Shown: positions 36,946 through 46,895, numbered from the stretch's first letter. The stretch: 64,000 nucleotides of DNA from Nostoc sp. FACHB-892 (GCF_014698795.1 NZ_JACJTR010000009.1:124001-188000); one strand, 5' to 3'. The notes: generated by a model from the sequence alone, not told the origin. Translations and numbers: made by a program.

Positions 36946-37467
36946 GTGGCAACCAGCGAAGATTACAAGCGTCAAATCATGAAAGATTTGGCTAAAGGTG
37001 ACGTTGAATCCCTGGATGATACTACAGCCGAATCAACGGCGGAATATCAAAATTTTGATGATTTTGCCCAACGGACAACAAAAGATCAACGTCGGCAATT
37101 ATTTGGTCGATCTTTACATCCAGATAAGATTCCGACCAGCCAAATGGAGCCAGAATTACAACAGGCGATCGCACAAATTAAACCCAATGAACGGGATGAT
37201 GTAGCAAGAGCCTTCTTCAAACACTTGAAGGAAAGAAAACTAGACGAGAAGCATCTAGAGCAACAGTTGGGACTTTCTACACACCATCCCAACCGCATGA
37301 GTGCTGATGATGTAAGTAAACTAGCTTCTTTCACTTATCATAACCACCCTGATATTTTCCACCAAGTCTTAGCAGAGCAACCAGGGATTATCAAGTTTCT
37401 CAGTAATCCTGTGGTAGCAGGCATTATCGGAATTGCGGCCGCTAAGTGGTTAGGTAGTCACAAGTAA
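36946..37467 (+). CDS. conserved hypothetical protein with C-terminal hydrophobic helix
   Basis: 173 residues from the GTG at 36946, which has AAGGAG 9 bases upstream; the frame extends 23 codons to a TTG without a ribosome site. The soluble part is charged (EDYKRQIMKDLAKGDVESLDD, LFGRSLHPDKIP, MSADDVSKLASFTYHNHPDI) and the end is a short hydrophobic segment (NPVVAGIIGIAAAKWLG). Not assigned to a family. A terminator follows. Confidence 0.7.
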   Translation: MATSEDYKRQIMKDLAKGDVESLDDTTAESTAEYQNFDDFAQRTTKDQRRQLFGRSLHPDKIPTSQMEPELQQAIAQIKPNERDDVARAFFKHLKERKLDEKHLEQQLGLSTHHPNRMSADDVSKLASFTYHNHPDIFHQVLAEQPGIIKFLSNPVVAGIIGIAAAKWLGSHK

Positions 37468-37504
37468 CTTCTAAATTTTGAGTTTGGAGGATGAGTAAGA
37501 GATT

Positions 37505-37533
37505 AGGTGGGTATTTTACCCACCTTTATTTTT
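37505..37533 (+). terminator. rho-independent terminator
   Basis: AGGTGGGTA and TACCCACCT form the stem, followed by TTATTTTT. Confidence 0.88.
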
Positions 37534-37707
37534 GGCTTATCAAAATGACCCAAATAGCGATATCTATGACGACCCTAACTTCCGCAACTTTGCCCTGAAA
37601 ATATTCAAAATATCAGAAAATCGTAGTAATATACCACAGGCATTAACTATCTTCAGCTACATCTGATTGTTAACGCTCTCAAATTGAAAATCAATGAGAA
37701 TATACCC

Positions 37708-38346
37708 GTGAGCCTAACTCTTTATTTCCTCCGTCACGGACAAACAGAATGCAGCCGCAATAATTCATTTTGTGGTTCCATCGACTCAGAGCTTACCCCA
37801 GAAGGCTTGGAGATGGCAAAGGCCTTTGCTGAGGCATATAATTCTATGGATTGGACAGCAATATTTTGTAGTCCAATGCAGCGAACTGTATTAACGGCAG
37901 AACCCTTATGTGAATCTATAGGGATAGAACCACAGCTCAGAGATGGTTTGAAGGAAATCAACTATGGTAAATGGGAAGGAACAACCCCAGAAGTAATTAG
38001 CCGTGAATATCACGATGATTATCTTCGCTGGTCAGCAGATCCGGCTTGGAATGCTCCAACTGGTGGAGAAATGGCTGTTACAATCGCTTCTCGTGCCTTG
38101 CAGGTAATTGAAGAAATCAAGCAAAATTACACTAATGGCAATGTTTTAGTTGTTTCACACAAAGCAACCATCAGAATTATTCTGTGTAGTTTGTTAGGGA
38201 TTGATGTCGGACGCTTTCGTTTTTGTTTGGGATGCCCTGTTGCTTCGGTCAGTATTGTAGAATTTACCTCACATGGCCCACTGTTAAAGGTTTTAGCAGA
38301 CCGTAGTCATTTGGATGAGCGGTTACGTCATCTACCAGGAACGTGA
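37708..38346 (+). CDS. histidine phosphatase family protein (phosphoglycerate-mutase-like)
   Basis: 212 residues. The catalytic RHGQTE follows the first strand; the acid-base Glu lies in EINYGKWEG and the second His in VVSHKATIRI. Family members dephosphorylate small phosphorylated metabolites (phosphoserine, phosphoglycerate, fructose bisphosphate, alpha-ribazole phosphate). The substrate is not evident. I start at the GTG (37708) immediately before SLTLYFLRHG because homologues start there; a TTG lies 8 codons upstream. No operon partner. Confidence 0.85.
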   Translation: MSLTLYFLRHGQTECSRNNSFCGSIDSELTPEGLEMAKAFAEAYNSMDWTAIFCSPMQRTVLTAEPLCESIGIEPQLRDGLKEINYGKWEGTTPEVISREYHDDYLRWSADPAWNAPTGGEMAVTIASRALQVIEEIKQNYTNGNVLVVSHKATIRIILCSLLGIDVGRFRFCLGCPVASVSIVEFTSHGPLLKVLADRSHLDERLRHLPGT

Positions 38347-39983
38347 GGGTAGTTAGGGACTTCCAAATAAAAAATATCCTATCGCTTTAAGGGCAGGGGG
38401 TAGCACTTCGACTCCCCACTCTTGGAGAGGTTGCGCCCGAAGTCATTATCCGGCTGGGTGTATTTGCAGTAGTCATGTCAGCTGAATTACTCATAACAAA
38501 AGAAGCCTTCCCCGCCTGCCGTGGGGTGGGGTTCAATATTCTGCATATGTCAACATCACTAGGTGACCTATCATTAGAAGCTAACTTTACCTCAATTTTA
38601 TGAAGTATCTGTATTTTGATATTTTCCATGTCATTTTATGTAAAAAAACTAGTATAAAATAATACAAATCGTTAAAAAATTATCTGCAAGGTTCTTTTTA
38701 ATAAAATCTAGGTAAGGTACTTAGATATCAAAATGTTTTTTTAACAATTTTTTTAGTTTTTCATCTTATTATGTGTCAATATCATTAAGCAAAAGCTCAG
38801 ATAGTATCTTTTCCTTTGTAATTTTTTTATAAAGTAATGAAAGTGAGCTTATTTAGTCTCTAAATGAAGATTATTTAAAGTGCATAAACAACAGCTAGAA
38901 TTAATACATAATGGAAACAGATTGAAATATACAATTGTTTTTATGAATATACTTACCAAATAATAAATGTTTGCAAGCCTATATTATATTGACAGTAATT
39001 TGTTTCTTATTTATGAAAAAACTACTGTGCAATTTCTGGCAAAGTAATTTGCAAAAAACAATTTGTATAATTTCAAAACAGATGAGTAAATACTATGAAT
39101 AAGGAAAATACTACTGAGTCTAAGACAAAATATATCGTTAGAGAGAAGATAAATTACATTTCATATTGCTTAGGATTTCTACAGTGAGTTAGTGCAAAAG
39201 AATGGAACAAAACTCAAATATTGTTATCGTCAACAGTCAACTAACATCATATCTGTTTTGCGATCATTTTAGCTGTGTAAAATTACAGATAAGATTGTTA
39301 GAATTTACCAATAAATTGGCTATTTACACCCAGGAAACTAAATCTTGCCTTTTTTTTAGTAGCTACTATATTGGTACAAATAAGCAATTAGCTTGATCGA
39401 AGCTAGCAAAATTTATAAACGTTGAAGTAGCTCTTAACTGCCTAGTTATAGTAATGGGTGCAGATGGGCGTTTGTTCTATAGCGATCGCTTATTTGGCTA
39501 CTTTTAAGTGATTATTTACGACATCTATGAACCATTGCAAACCGCGTGTAAGAAAGCATTTCAGGATGATCATGATTCTGAAGCTTTATTTTCTAGTGCT
39601 ATACCAGATATTCTCTCAAAATGGGTTTAGCGAACTTGCTTTAGAGAGAAGGTCAAATGCTTTCAATGGAGAATAAGTTTGGAAACCTTGATTAAGTCAA
39701 CAGTAGGTACCTCAAATTCATTTATAAAATTTCATGATCAGGGTTTACTCATGCTGTTAGTAGGGTTATTATCTTCAGAAGTAACTATGTGCTTTTTATA
39801 TTGCCACAATAGTAACAAATAAAGTGTAGTTTTTTGATTTTTTTAGAAAATGATCAATACTTTGACAAAAAGAATATTTTTAATATTAATGATATTACTT
39901 GTTTCCTGACACAAACTCTGATACTCTTATCGTTTTCCTCTTTACTTAGAACCTTTCGACGATCAAAATATACAGCAGATAGC
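38347..39983. other. 1.6 kb AT-rich gene-poor stretch
   Basis: No convincing full gene. 38380-38530 is a GC-richer island on an otherwise AT-rich background, with G/C palindromes; its minus-strand frame has a coding feel (PTPRQAGKASF... GATSPRVGSRS) and might be a decayed transposon end, but I cannot support this. 39508-39630 holds a short open frame listed separately. A 64-codon frame at 39202 is not convincing. Confidence 0.5.
39508..39630 (+). other. possible small ORF or gene remnant
   Basis: A GTG-started 41-codon frame reads VIIYDIYEPLQTACKKAFQD and onwards to PDILSKWV and stop. The amino-acid content looks coding, but there is no ribosome site and no recognised family. The preceding frame (GADGRLFYSDRLFGYF) ends just before it, so it could be part of a broken gene. 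Confidence 0.25.
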
Positions 39984-39989
39984 ATGATA

Positions 39990-40160
39990 ATGACCAACAA
40001 AAAATGGGCTGTTAAACGTATAACTGTTAATCTCGCAACACAGGAAGCGGAAAAGCTAGAAAAATATTGTCAACAGACAGGTAGACCAGCCACCGATGTG
40101 ATTCGTGAACTAATTAGAAGTTTGCCTGTCTCCGATGACGACAAAGATGTAAACAACTAA
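39990..40160 (+). CDS. ribbon-helix-helix (CopG-like) DNA-binding protein
   Basis: 56 residues: basic start MTNKKWAVKRITVNLATQE, where KRITVNL is the DNA-contacting ribbon, then two helices (EAEKLEKYCQQTGRPATDVIRELIRSLPV). This is the short CopG/Arc-type fold of a dimeric repressor, often an antitoxin, but no toxin gene is beside it. Another ATG lies 2 codons upstream at 39984, and the frame runs 50 codons further with an implausible leader. The long AT-rich stretch before it may hold its regulatory region. Confidence 0.72.
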   Translation: MTNKKWAVKRITVNLATQEAEKLEKYCQQTGRPATDVIRELIRSLPVSDDDKDVNN

Positions 40161-40434
40161 TAAGTTGCTTTTACGACTTACCAGATAACTGATTTGCTGC
40201 CAAGAAATAGTTATGATATTTTTTTGAGTCCGCCGCTATCGACAAGAGTTTGTCTAGCTGATACAGACGCGTTATTCTCGCGTCTGGTCAATTGCCGAAG
40301 ACTAAAAAAAGTGATTAAAGAGTTTTAGTATCGACATTGCCATGTCTTGATCTGCTGGTGGAGTTAATATTCAGTAGCAAATTCCGACACCAACACAGTT
40401 ACAATCTGTAAAGAAACTGAAAAGGAACGACGGA
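40161..40434. other. spacer upstream of crtQ
   Basis: Contains ACGCG-type inverted sequence near 40268-40286 (GACGCG...CGCGTC) and otherwise nothing recognised. Confidence 0.45.
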
Positions 40435-41871
40435 ATGCGCGTTGCAATAGTAGGTGCGGGGCTAGCTGGACTAGCAACCGCAGTAGATTTAGCAGATGCT
40501 GGTTGTGAAGTAGAGATTTTTGAGTCTCGTCCGTTTGTGGGTGGTAAAGTTGGCAGTTGGGTTGATGGAGATGGCAACCATGTAGAAATGGGTTTGCACG
40601 TATTTTTCGGCTGCTACTACCAACTATTTGACTTGATGAAGAAAGTGGGGGTGTTAGAAAATTTACGCCTCAAAGAACATACCCACACTTTTATTAATAA
40701 AGGAGGCAGCACTGGTGCTTTGGATTTTCGGTTCCTTACAGGTGCTCCTTTCAATGGCTTAAAAGCATTTTTTACGACCTCTCAACTATCGTTGCAGGAT
40801 AAACTGCAAAATGCGATCGCTTTGGGTACTAGTCCCATAGTTCGTGGATTGGTAGACTTTAACGGGGCAATGAAAACCATCCGCAAACTAGATAAAATTA
40901 GCTTTGCCGACTGGTTCCGCAGTCACGGTGGGAGTGATGGCAGCATCAAACGGATGTGGAACCCCATTGCCTACGCTCTGGGATTTATTGATTGCGAAAA
41001 TATGTCTGCCCGTTGTATGTTAACGATATTCCAGTTATTTGCAGCCAGAACTGAAGCCTCAGTTTTGCGGATGCTGGAAGGTTCTCCCCATGAGTATTTG
41101 CACAAGCCCATTCTGGAATATCTGGAAGTTAGAGGCACGAAAGTTTATACCCGTCGGCAAGTTCGGGAAATTCAATTTACATCAGATGAACAAACCCGTG
41201 TCACCGGTATAGTAGTTGCCCAAGGTGAGACAGTAGAAACTATCACTGCTGATGCTTATGTCTTTGCCTGTGATGTTCCAGGAATTCAGCGCATCCTACC
41301 CCACGAGTGGCGTAAGTGGCCAGAATTTGACAATATTTACAAACTGGATGCAGTGCCAGTAGCAACAGTGCAGCTACGCTTCGATGGTTGGGTGACTGAA
41401 CTGAACGATGGAGAGCAACGTAAACAGCTAAATCACGCGGCTGGAATTGATAATTTGCTCTACACAGCCGATGCGGACTTTTCTTGTTTTGCCGATTTGG
41501 CGTTGACTAGCCCTGCTGATTATTATCGCCCAGGACAGGGTTCATTGTTACAGCTAGTGCTGACACCAGGAGATCCTTTTATTGCACAAAGCAATGAAGC
41601 GATCGCACAGCATGTCCTCAAGCAAGTACATGAACTGTTTCCCTCGTCACGAGAGCTAAATATGACTTGGTACAGCGTGGTAAAACTTGCTCAATCTCTT
41701 TACCGCGAAGCCCCAGGGATGGATGTGTATCGTCCCAACCAGAAGACACCAGTAGATAATTTCTTTCTTGCAGGGAGTTATACTCAGCAAGATTACATCG
41801 ATAGCATGGAAGGAGCAACTATTTCTGGACGACGGGCGGCAAAAGTGATTTTGGAGAGTTTGAAGAAATAA
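40435..41871 (+). CDS. crtQ: 9,9'-di-cis-zeta-carotene desaturase
   Basis: 478 residues. N-terminal FAD-binding [17 protein letters not shown] and [13 protein letters not shown], then [17 protein letters not shown], and the carotenoid desaturase C-terminal signature ([20 protein letters not shown]). The plant-type Zds/CrtQ sequence differs from the bacterial CrtI. It converts 9,9'-di-cis-zeta-carotene to prolycopene in the carotenoid pathway of the photosynthetic membranes. A GAAAAGGAACGACGG leader precedes the ATG. A SRPBCC protein gene follows on the same strand after 93 bp. Confidence 0.96.
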   Translation: MRVAIVGAGLAGLATAVDLADAGCEVEIFESRPFVGGKVGSWVDGDGNHVEMGLHVFFGCYYQLFDLMKKVGVLENLRLKEHTHTFINKGGSTGALDFRFLTGAPFNGLKAFFTTSQLSLQDKLQNAIALGTSPIVRGLVDFNGAMKTIRKLDKISFADWFRSHGGSDGSIKRMWNPIAYALGFIDCENMSARCMLTIFQLFAARTEASVLRMLEGSPHEYLHKPILEYLEVRGTKVYTRRQVREIQFTSDEQTRVTGIVVAQGETVETITADAYVFACDVPGIQRILPHEWRKWPEFDNIYKLDAVPVATVQLRFDGWVTELNDGEQRKQLNHAAGIDNLLYTADADFSCFADLALTSPADYYRPGQGSLLQLVLTPGDPFIAQSNEAIAQHVLKQVHELFPSSRELNMTWYSVVKLAQSLYREAPGMDVYRPNQKTPVDNFFLAGSYTQQDYIDSMEGATISGRRAAKVILESLKK

Positions 41872-41964
41872 CTAACCGCAAAGGGCGCAAAGGGCGCACT
41901 CGCATTAGCGAAGCGGTAGCGACGTTAGGAGCGTCAGCGTCTCGTAGAGAAGGAAGAACAAAGA
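41872..41964. repeat. dispersed GC-rich intergenic repeats
   Basis: GCAAAGGGCGCAAAGGGCGC (a tandem of nine-base units) is followed by GCGAAGCGGTAGCGACG and GAGCGTCAGCGTCTCG. Both types are widespread Nostoc spacer repeats. Confidence 0.7.
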
Positions 41965-42408
41965 ATGTCAGATTGGTTAGAGCATACTGTGCAGGTAGAG
42001 GTAGAGGCTCCCATAGATTTAGTATGGAGCCTTTGGGCTGATTTAGAGCAAATGCCTCGATGGATGAAGTGGATTGATTCGGTGAAAGTTCCGCCAGATA
42101 ATCCAGATATATCTCTTTGGAAACTGAAGACGGGCAGTCTAGAATTTAATTGGAAATCTCGAATTCTTAAAGTTGTTCCCAACCAAATTATCCAATGGGA
42201 ATCTATTGATGGTTTGCCAAATCAGGGAGCGATTCGCTTCTACGATCGCCACAATAGTAGCATTGTGAAAATGACAATTTCCTACGCTATCCCCGGCATT
42301 CTTGGTAAAATTATGGATAACTTGTTTTTAGGGCGGATAGTGGAATCAACGATTCAAGCTGATTTGGAAAGGTTTAAAGAATACGCGCTGAATGTTAAAG
42401 CTAATTGA
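41965..42408 (+). CDS. SRPBCC / polyketide cyclase-like lipid-binding domain protein
   Basis: 147 residues of a START-like fold: HTVQVEVEAPIDLVWSLWAD, then MPRWMKWIDSVKV, strands ending NQIIQWESIDGLPNQGAI and the C-terminal helix. Such proteins bind hydrophobic ligands. This type commonly follows crtQ in cyanobacteria, so a role in carotenoid handling is plausible but not shown. GGAAGAA stands before the ATG. Confidence 0.85.
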   Translation: MSDWLEHTVQVEVEAPIDLVWSLWADLEQMPRWMKWIDSVKVPPDNPDISLWKLKTGSLEFNWKSRILKVVPNQIIQWESIDGLPNQGAIRFYDRHNSSIVKMTISYAIPGILGKIMDNLFLGRIVESTIQADLERFKEYALNVKAN

Positions 42409-42569
42409 TATAGATAGCAAAAACAGGCAGTAAGAAACAATATGTAACAGTTTCTTGCTGTCTGATAGTAAAATATGGATTCCGAAACTGGTGCTAGAAA
42501 TTTGAATCTACGCAGTTTTACAAACTATTATATGTACGTTATCAAATAATTCATCAATTTAGTTTTGCC

Positions 42570-42600
42570 GACCCTCAGCACTTCATATATGCTGAGGGTC
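42570..42600. terminator. strong hairpin between convergent genes
   Basis: GACCCTCAGCA (42570-42580) and TGCTGAGGGTC (42590-42600) form an 11 bp perfect stem. Only short T-runs flank it. It could terminate transcription of either neighbour. Confidence 0.6.
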
Positions 42601-42606
42601 AGTTTC

Positions 42607-42807
42607 TTACCGTTTACCTTTACCCTCCAATTTCTTGTCAGAATCAGAGGGTAGCTTGGAATCTTCACCCTTAACATAGGCAATCAAGGCAGCAGGCATA
42701 ACTGTTTGTACATAAGGAAAACGGCAGTCTTCCTGTACCACAGCAAAGCCAAACCCGATACCACCCACGAGGATAGCAGCAAGCTGACGGTTATTCAGTT
42801 TATTCAC
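42607..42807 (-). CDS. small hypothetical membrane-associated protein
   Basis: 66 residues from a GTG. NNRQLAAILVGGIGFGFAVV forms one hydrophobic segment; the tail is basic (DSDKKLEGKGKR). Not recognised. It ends next to the shared hairpin. Confidence 0.55.
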   Translation of the reverse strand: MNKLNNRQLAAILVGGIGFGFAVVQEDCRFPYVQTVMPAALIAYVKGEDSKLPSDSDKKLEGKGKR

Positions 42808-42989
42808 TATAGTTAATCTTTATTTATTAGTAATTAATAAAGCTCAGTAAGTCCCAGCTAACAAAAAATCTCACATGAGCCTAGTTATAAAAATAACAGC
42901 GAATTTACGTAAAAATAATATTTTAACTAAAAAAATAACCTGCGATCGCACAAATTGTTCAGCATTACGTTACCATCTACTCAATCGCG

Positions 42990-43208
42990 TTAACGCACTC
43001 TACTTACTGTTGCTTCTGGAAGTGGATCACCGACAGCTTCGTAAGCAATAATTAGAGACTCTAAGGCTTCAATTCCATTTGCCACCGCCAACTCGTAAGT
43101 ATCCCCGTGAGTCCGCCAGCGTTGTCCTGGAAAATCAGGGAATCCTACTAAGAAGCAATCATCTTCATCAGACCACTGAATAAGCATTTGGTATTTAACC
43201 TTACTCAT
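42990..43208 (-). CDS. HicB-like antitoxin-fold protein, solitary
   Basis: 72 residues: YQMLIQWSDEDDCFLVGFPDFPG, then ELAVANGIEALESLI and YEAVGDPLPE, the partial RNase H-like fold of HicB. No HicA toxin gene lies next to it, and the usual C-terminal helix-turn-helix is missing. Single-domain HicB proteins are common in cyanobacteria; function unknown. Confidence 0.8.
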   Translation of the reverse strand: MSKVKYQMLIQWSDEDDCFLVGFPDFPGQRWRTHGDTYELAVANGIEALESLIIAYEAVGDPLPEATVSRVR

Positions 43209-43269
43209 CTTGTCTTTTCTTTTCTATTTCCTCATCTGATCTTCTTTCTGAACTTAGAGGGTTAAAAAA

Positions 43270-43512
43270 CTACCAAGTTGGGTCACTAAACAAATTAATC
43301 GTCAATTTCTCGCGTGGAGGTACTGCGGTTATACAAGCGCGGATGATTTCTCCATCCTCTAATTCGACAGTGCAAGCGTGACAAGACCCCATAAGACAGC
43401 CGGTGGGAATAAATACCCCAGCCCGGTCTGCTACATCTAATAGGGCTTCTCCCACTTTGGCATTTACTGTAACATCATCTGGTAAAAAGCGGACACGAAC
43501 AATCATTGTCAT
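43270..43512 (-). CDS. 2Fe-2S ferredoxin
   Basis: 80 residues with four Cys ligands in CLMGSCHAC (C39, C44, C47) and RAC (C59), the plant-type pattern. It is shorter than photosynthetic ferredoxin PetF and lacks its usual N-terminal motif, so it belongs to a specialised clade of small cyanobacterial ferredoxins. It lies 74 bp downstream of cobQ on the same strand, which may or may not reflect function. A second ATG is 2 codons downstream. Confidence 0.88.
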   Translation of the reverse strand: MTMIVRVRFLPDDVTVNAKVGEALLDVADRAGVFIPTGCLMGSCHACTVELEDGEIIRACITAVPPREKLTINLFSDPTW

Positions 43513-43586
43513 TAGTTATTGGTCATTGGTCATTAGCGACTAATGACACTCTAATCGAAAAAATGTGCGATTTTTATGCACTTAGT

Positions 43587-45065
43587 TTAAGACAAAAATG
43601 GAGTTAGGTCTAAATGACTTTCGATTTCAGTGGCTAGGGAGTCCAAAATCTGTTCTCGCTGTTCTCGGTAGTTAGCAACTCCGGTGGGCAAAGATTTTAA
43701 ACCGCGCTGTTGACGCAGGCGATTTAACCAAGCCCGTCGCCAAGGGCCATTGTCAAAAAGCCCGTGGAGATAACTTCCCCAAACTGATTGACAACTATCT
43801 ACTAATCCTAAATTAATATCGTCAAATAGGGCATGGTACGATTGCGGGTCTATACCTTGCTGTTCGATGCGCGATCGCCCTTGGTGGATTTCAAAGCCAT
43901 TTACTGGCAAGCCCTGTTGTGGATAATTTGAGCTAACTTGGCGCTGACGGGCGATTTTTTGTCCTGTAATTACTGTTCTAATTGGTAAAAGATTTAACCC
44001 CTGATACCTGCCAGCTTGTCCTTCTATCCCTTCTGGATCGGCGATGATTTGACCGAGCATTTGATAGCCGCCGCAGATACCTAAAACCGTTCCTCCAGAA
44101 GCAGCATAGTGTTGGATAGCTTCTGCCATACCGCTTTTTTGCAGTAGTAGTAAATCAGGAATTGTGGTCTTTGTACCTGGGAGAATTACGGCATCAGGAT
44201 GTCCTAAATCTTGCTTTGGACTGAGATATTTTACTGAAACAGTGCTTTCTGATTCTAGTGGGTCAAAGTCGGTGAAATTGGCAATTCTGGGTAAGCGGAT
44301 GACGGCAATGTTGAGGTCAGTTTGGCCTTTATGCGATTCACGTTCTAGCAAATCAAGGGAGTCTTCTGCTGGAAACACTTGTTGTAAGTAGGGTATAACA
44401 CCAATAACCGGGATACCTGTACGTTCTTCTAACCATTTTATCCCTGGTTCTAGGAGCGATCGCTGTCCTCGAAACTTGTTAATTACTACACCCTTAATTA
44501 AGGCGCGTTCTTCTGGTTCTAATAACTCTAAGGTTCCCACGACATGGGCAAAAGCACCACCCCGATCGATATCAACTACTAACATCGTTGGTGCATTTAA
44601 ATGTTTTGCCACCCGCATATTAGTTAAGTCGCGATGCTTGAGGTTAATCTCTGCTGGACTACCGGCACCTTCACAAACCACCATGTCAAATTCTGTTCCT
44701 AAATGCTGTAGCGATTCTTCAATTGTCCGCCACCCCAGTTCAAAATATTGCTCGTAGTAATCTGAGGCACTAACTTTACCAACAGACCTGCCTTTGATGA
44801 TTACTTGGGAAGTCATATCCCCTTGGGGTTTGAGTAAAATTGGGTTCATTTCTACCCAAGGCACGACTCCCGCCGCCCAAGCTTGCACTGCTTGGGCATA
44901 GCCAATTTCTCCACCATTGGCAGTGACATAAGCATTTAAAGCCATGTTTTGACCTTTAAAGGGAGCCACTCGCCAGCCGCGCCGCGACAGAATGCGACAA
45001 ATCGCTGTAGTTAAAAGTGATTTCCCTGCATGGGATGTTGTCCCCACCACCATAATTGATTTCAT
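43587..45065 (-). CDS. cobQ: cobyric acid synthase
   Basis: 492 residues. Amidotransferase-linked synthetase with GTTSHAGKS (ATP-binding P-loop), VVDIDRGGAFAHVVGTLEL, and a C-terminal glutaminase domain with the nucleophile in GICGGYQMLG and the catalytic His near QSVWGSYLHGLFD. CobQ amidates four side chains of adenosylcobyrinate diamide in B12 biosynthesis. No neighbouring cob genes in the window. Confidence 0.96.
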   Translation of the reverse strand: MKSIMVVGTTSHAGKSLLTTAICRILSRRGWRVAPFKGQNMALNAYVTANGGEIGYAQAVQAWAAGVVPWVEMNPILLKPQGDMTSQVIIKGRSVGKVSASDYYEQYFELGWRTIEESLQHLGTEFDMVVCEGAGSPAEINLKHRDLTNMRVAKHLNAPTMLVVDIDRGGAFAHVVGTLELLEPEERALIKGVVINKFRGQRSLLEPGIKWLEERTGIPVIGVIPYLQQVFPAEDSLDLLERESHKGQTDLNIAVIRLPRIANFTDFDPLESESTVSVKYLSPKQDLGHPDAVILPGTKTTIPDLLLLQKSGMAEAIQHYAASGGTVLGICGGYQMLGQIIADPEGIEGQAGRYQGLNLLPIRTVITGQKIARQRQVSSNYPQQGLPVNGFEIHQGRSRIEQQGIDPQSYHALFDDINLGLVDSCQSVWGSYLHGLFDNGPWRRAWLNRLRQQRGLKSLPTGVANYREQREQILDSLATEIESHLDLTPFLS

Positions 45066-45120
45066 AGTTGCTATTTAGTTATTTTTTCAAGATACAGGGT
45101 GAATTTTTAGGAGTGAACAA

Positions 45121-45230
45121 TAGCCGAGCAGGGGGAGATGAGGGAGATGAGGGAGCAAGGGAGGCAGAATAAGAACTACTGATTATTGAGCCATGCCCAA
45201 TGCCCAATGCCCAATGCCCAATGCTCACCA
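45121..45230. repeat. short tandem repeats of Nostoc type
   Basis: GGGAGATGA twice and then four copies of the heptamer ATGCCCA (about 45192-45225). The 64-codon frame across them is an artefact. Confidence 0.85.
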
Positions 45231-45345
45231 TAACCATCACAAATTTGAATTAGATGATTATGGTAAAGACTTCATGAATAGATGCGATGTTTCAGTATAT
45301 ATTGTTCCCTTTGATTCCCTAATCCTAACTTTTTTGTTTTTTATT

Positions 45346-45750
45346 CTAAAAAGGTATCCGCAACCAACGAGTCACAGCATCGGATAAATGATCGCGCCAT
45401 GAAGGTATCCGCCAATTTTTTCCCTGATATTGTTCTACCAACTGGCGACCCAAGGGAGTCAGGCGAAAACTATCTGTAATCCCTTGACCATCGACTTCGC
45501 GGCGTAATACACCTACTTGGATCAGCCAGCCCAAGGCGTTATCACAGGCTAATTCTGATAAAGGGCGTTTAGTATAGCCCTGCTTGAGTCCATTTTCCAG
45601 GGCGATCGCAGTTAATGACACACTCTGGTGTCCCATGACTTCAAATAAAGATAGATTAAAGGGTGAACACACTAGCGATCGTTCGGCTCTTTCTACTGTG
45701 CTTTGAGGATAGACAAAAATATTTGGGTTTTGGGAATCAACAGCAGGCAT
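45346..45750 (-). CDS. conserved cyanobacterial hypothetical protein (Npun_F0494-like)
   Basis: 134 residues, soluble. VERAERSLVCSPFNLSLFEV and CDNALGWLIQVGVLRREVDGQGITDSFRLTPLGR suggest a winged-helix-like fold. I associate the sequence with a conserved cyanobacterial family of unknown function. No signal peptide. Confidence 0.72.
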   Translation of the reverse strand: MPAVDSQNPNIFVYPQSTVERAERSLVCSPFNLSLFEVMGHQSVSLTAIALENGLKQGYTKRPLSELACDNALGWLIQVGVLRREVDGQGITDSFRLTPLGRQLVEQYQGKNWRIPSWRDHLSDAVTRWLRIPF

Positions 45751-45944
45751 TGTGTATGGGGAGAAATTTTTCTTCTAATAAAGAGTAATTTAAGAATATA
45801 TTTTTTCTTGTACCAGCTACCTGATTTAACCAAAATTAGTTACTTAAAGTATAGTTATGCTATTTTTTACTAATTATATTTAATCATTATAAATTAATGT
45901 AAAATTTCAAGTGCATCAACAATCTGAAACAGGAAAAGTTAATT

Positions 45945-46382
45945 ATGCCTCTAGCAGTTGGTACGGATGCACCTGCATTTACCGCCAAAGATACAAACGG
46001 CAACACAGTCTCTTTATCTGATTTTGCCGGAAAGACGGTCGTTTTGTATTTTTACCCCAAAGATGACACGCCAGGCTGCACCAAACAAGCCTGTAGTTTT
46101 CGGGATGCCCAATCTGAATATCAAAGTAAAGATGTTGTAATCTTGGGAGTCAGTGCAGATGATGAAGTCGCTCATCAGGCATTCACCCAAAAATATAATT
46201 TGAATTTTCCCCTACTGGCTGACACCGACAAATCCCTAATCAAAGCTTTTGATGTGGATGGCGGCGGTTATGCCAAACGCGTCACTTATGTAATTGACCC
46301 CAGTGGTAAAATTACCCATGTTGACGCTAGTGTAAATACCGCTACCCATGCTAGCGATGTTTTGGCTGCACTTGGGCTGTAG
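45945..46382 (+). CDS. peroxiredoxin Q (bacterioferritin comigratory protein)
   Basis: 145 residues. DDTPGCTKQAC contains the peroxidatic Cys and the resolving Cys four residues later, the 1-Cys-2 arrangement of PrxQ. Conserved FYPKDDTPGCT and GVSADDEVAHQAFTQKY are present. The enzyme reduces hydrogen and organic peroxides with thioredoxin. AGGAAAAG stands before the ATG and a hairpin terminator follows. Confidence 0.94.
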   Translation: MPLAVGTDAPAFTAKDTNGNTVSLSDFAGKTVVLYFYPKDDTPGCTKQACSFRDAQSEYQSKDVVILGVSADDEVAHQAFTQKYNLNFPLLADTDKSLIKAFDVDGGGYAKRVTYVIDPSGKITHVDASVNTATHASDVLAALGL

Positions 46383-46424
46383 TTATTTACCTAATAACTA
46401 ACGATTTTTTAAAAGCGTAGCTTT

Positions 46425-46458
46425 AACCCAAGCCCTCTAGGGCTTGGGGTTCTTTATT
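46425..46458 (+). terminator. rho-independent terminator
   Basis: AACCCAAGCCC and GGGCTTGGGGTT pair around a short loop, followed by CTTTATT. Confidence 0.82.
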
Positions 46459-46463
46459 GGAAT

Positions 46464-46859
46464 TCAGTTACCTGATGGTGGTGTAACTAATGGTGGTGTA
46501 ACTGATTGTGGTATAACTAACGGCGAACTGGGAGTTGCTTGCTGTTGTTGACCTTGAATTAGCTTTTGTTGCCTGGCTTTAAAGGCTTCTGCGGCTGAGT
46601 CTAGTTGTTCGTTTTGTTGATCAGAATTCCAGTTGAGAGTCCCAAAATTCGCCCGATGAATCAGGTCAAACATATTGAAATTGTCTGAGTTTGAACGGGA
46701 AAAGGGATCAGTATTTTGGTCTGTTGTACTATTACTGGGAAAAGCATCCGTTGGGCTGACTTGAGCCGAACTGGGTTGAGCTATGAGCAAAGAAGCAAAG
46801 CTAATCCCTGCCACGGTAGCTACAAAAAGTCTAGGAATTTGTAAAAATGGTTTTTTCAT
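46464..46859 (-). CDS. hypothetical exported protein
   Basis: 131 residues. Signal peptide MKKPFLQIPRLFVATVAGIS with cleavage near AQPSSAQ. The mature part is Asn/Gln/Ser-rich and ends in Gln and Pro repeats. No family recognised. Confidence 0.7.
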   Translation of the reverse strand: MKKPFLQIPRLFVATVAGISFASLLIAQPSSAQVSPTDAFPSNSTTDQNTDPFSRSNSDNFNMFDLIHRANFGTLNWNSDQQNEQLDSAAEAFKARQQKLIQGQQQQATPSSPLVIPQSVTPPLVTPPSGN

Positions 46860-46895
46860 GGGATTTTGACCCTAAAATTGCTCTATTTTATCTCT

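Noticed and set aside
39202-39396. 64-codon ORF in the AT-rich gap
   Set aside because: No ribosome site, no known family, composition like non-coding AT-rich DNA.
42990-43208. HicAB toxin-antitoxin system
   Set aside because: Only a HicB-like protein without its DNA-binding domain is present; no HicA gene beside it.
45193-45387. 64-codon ORF
   Set aside because: Built on the ATGCCCA tandem repeat.
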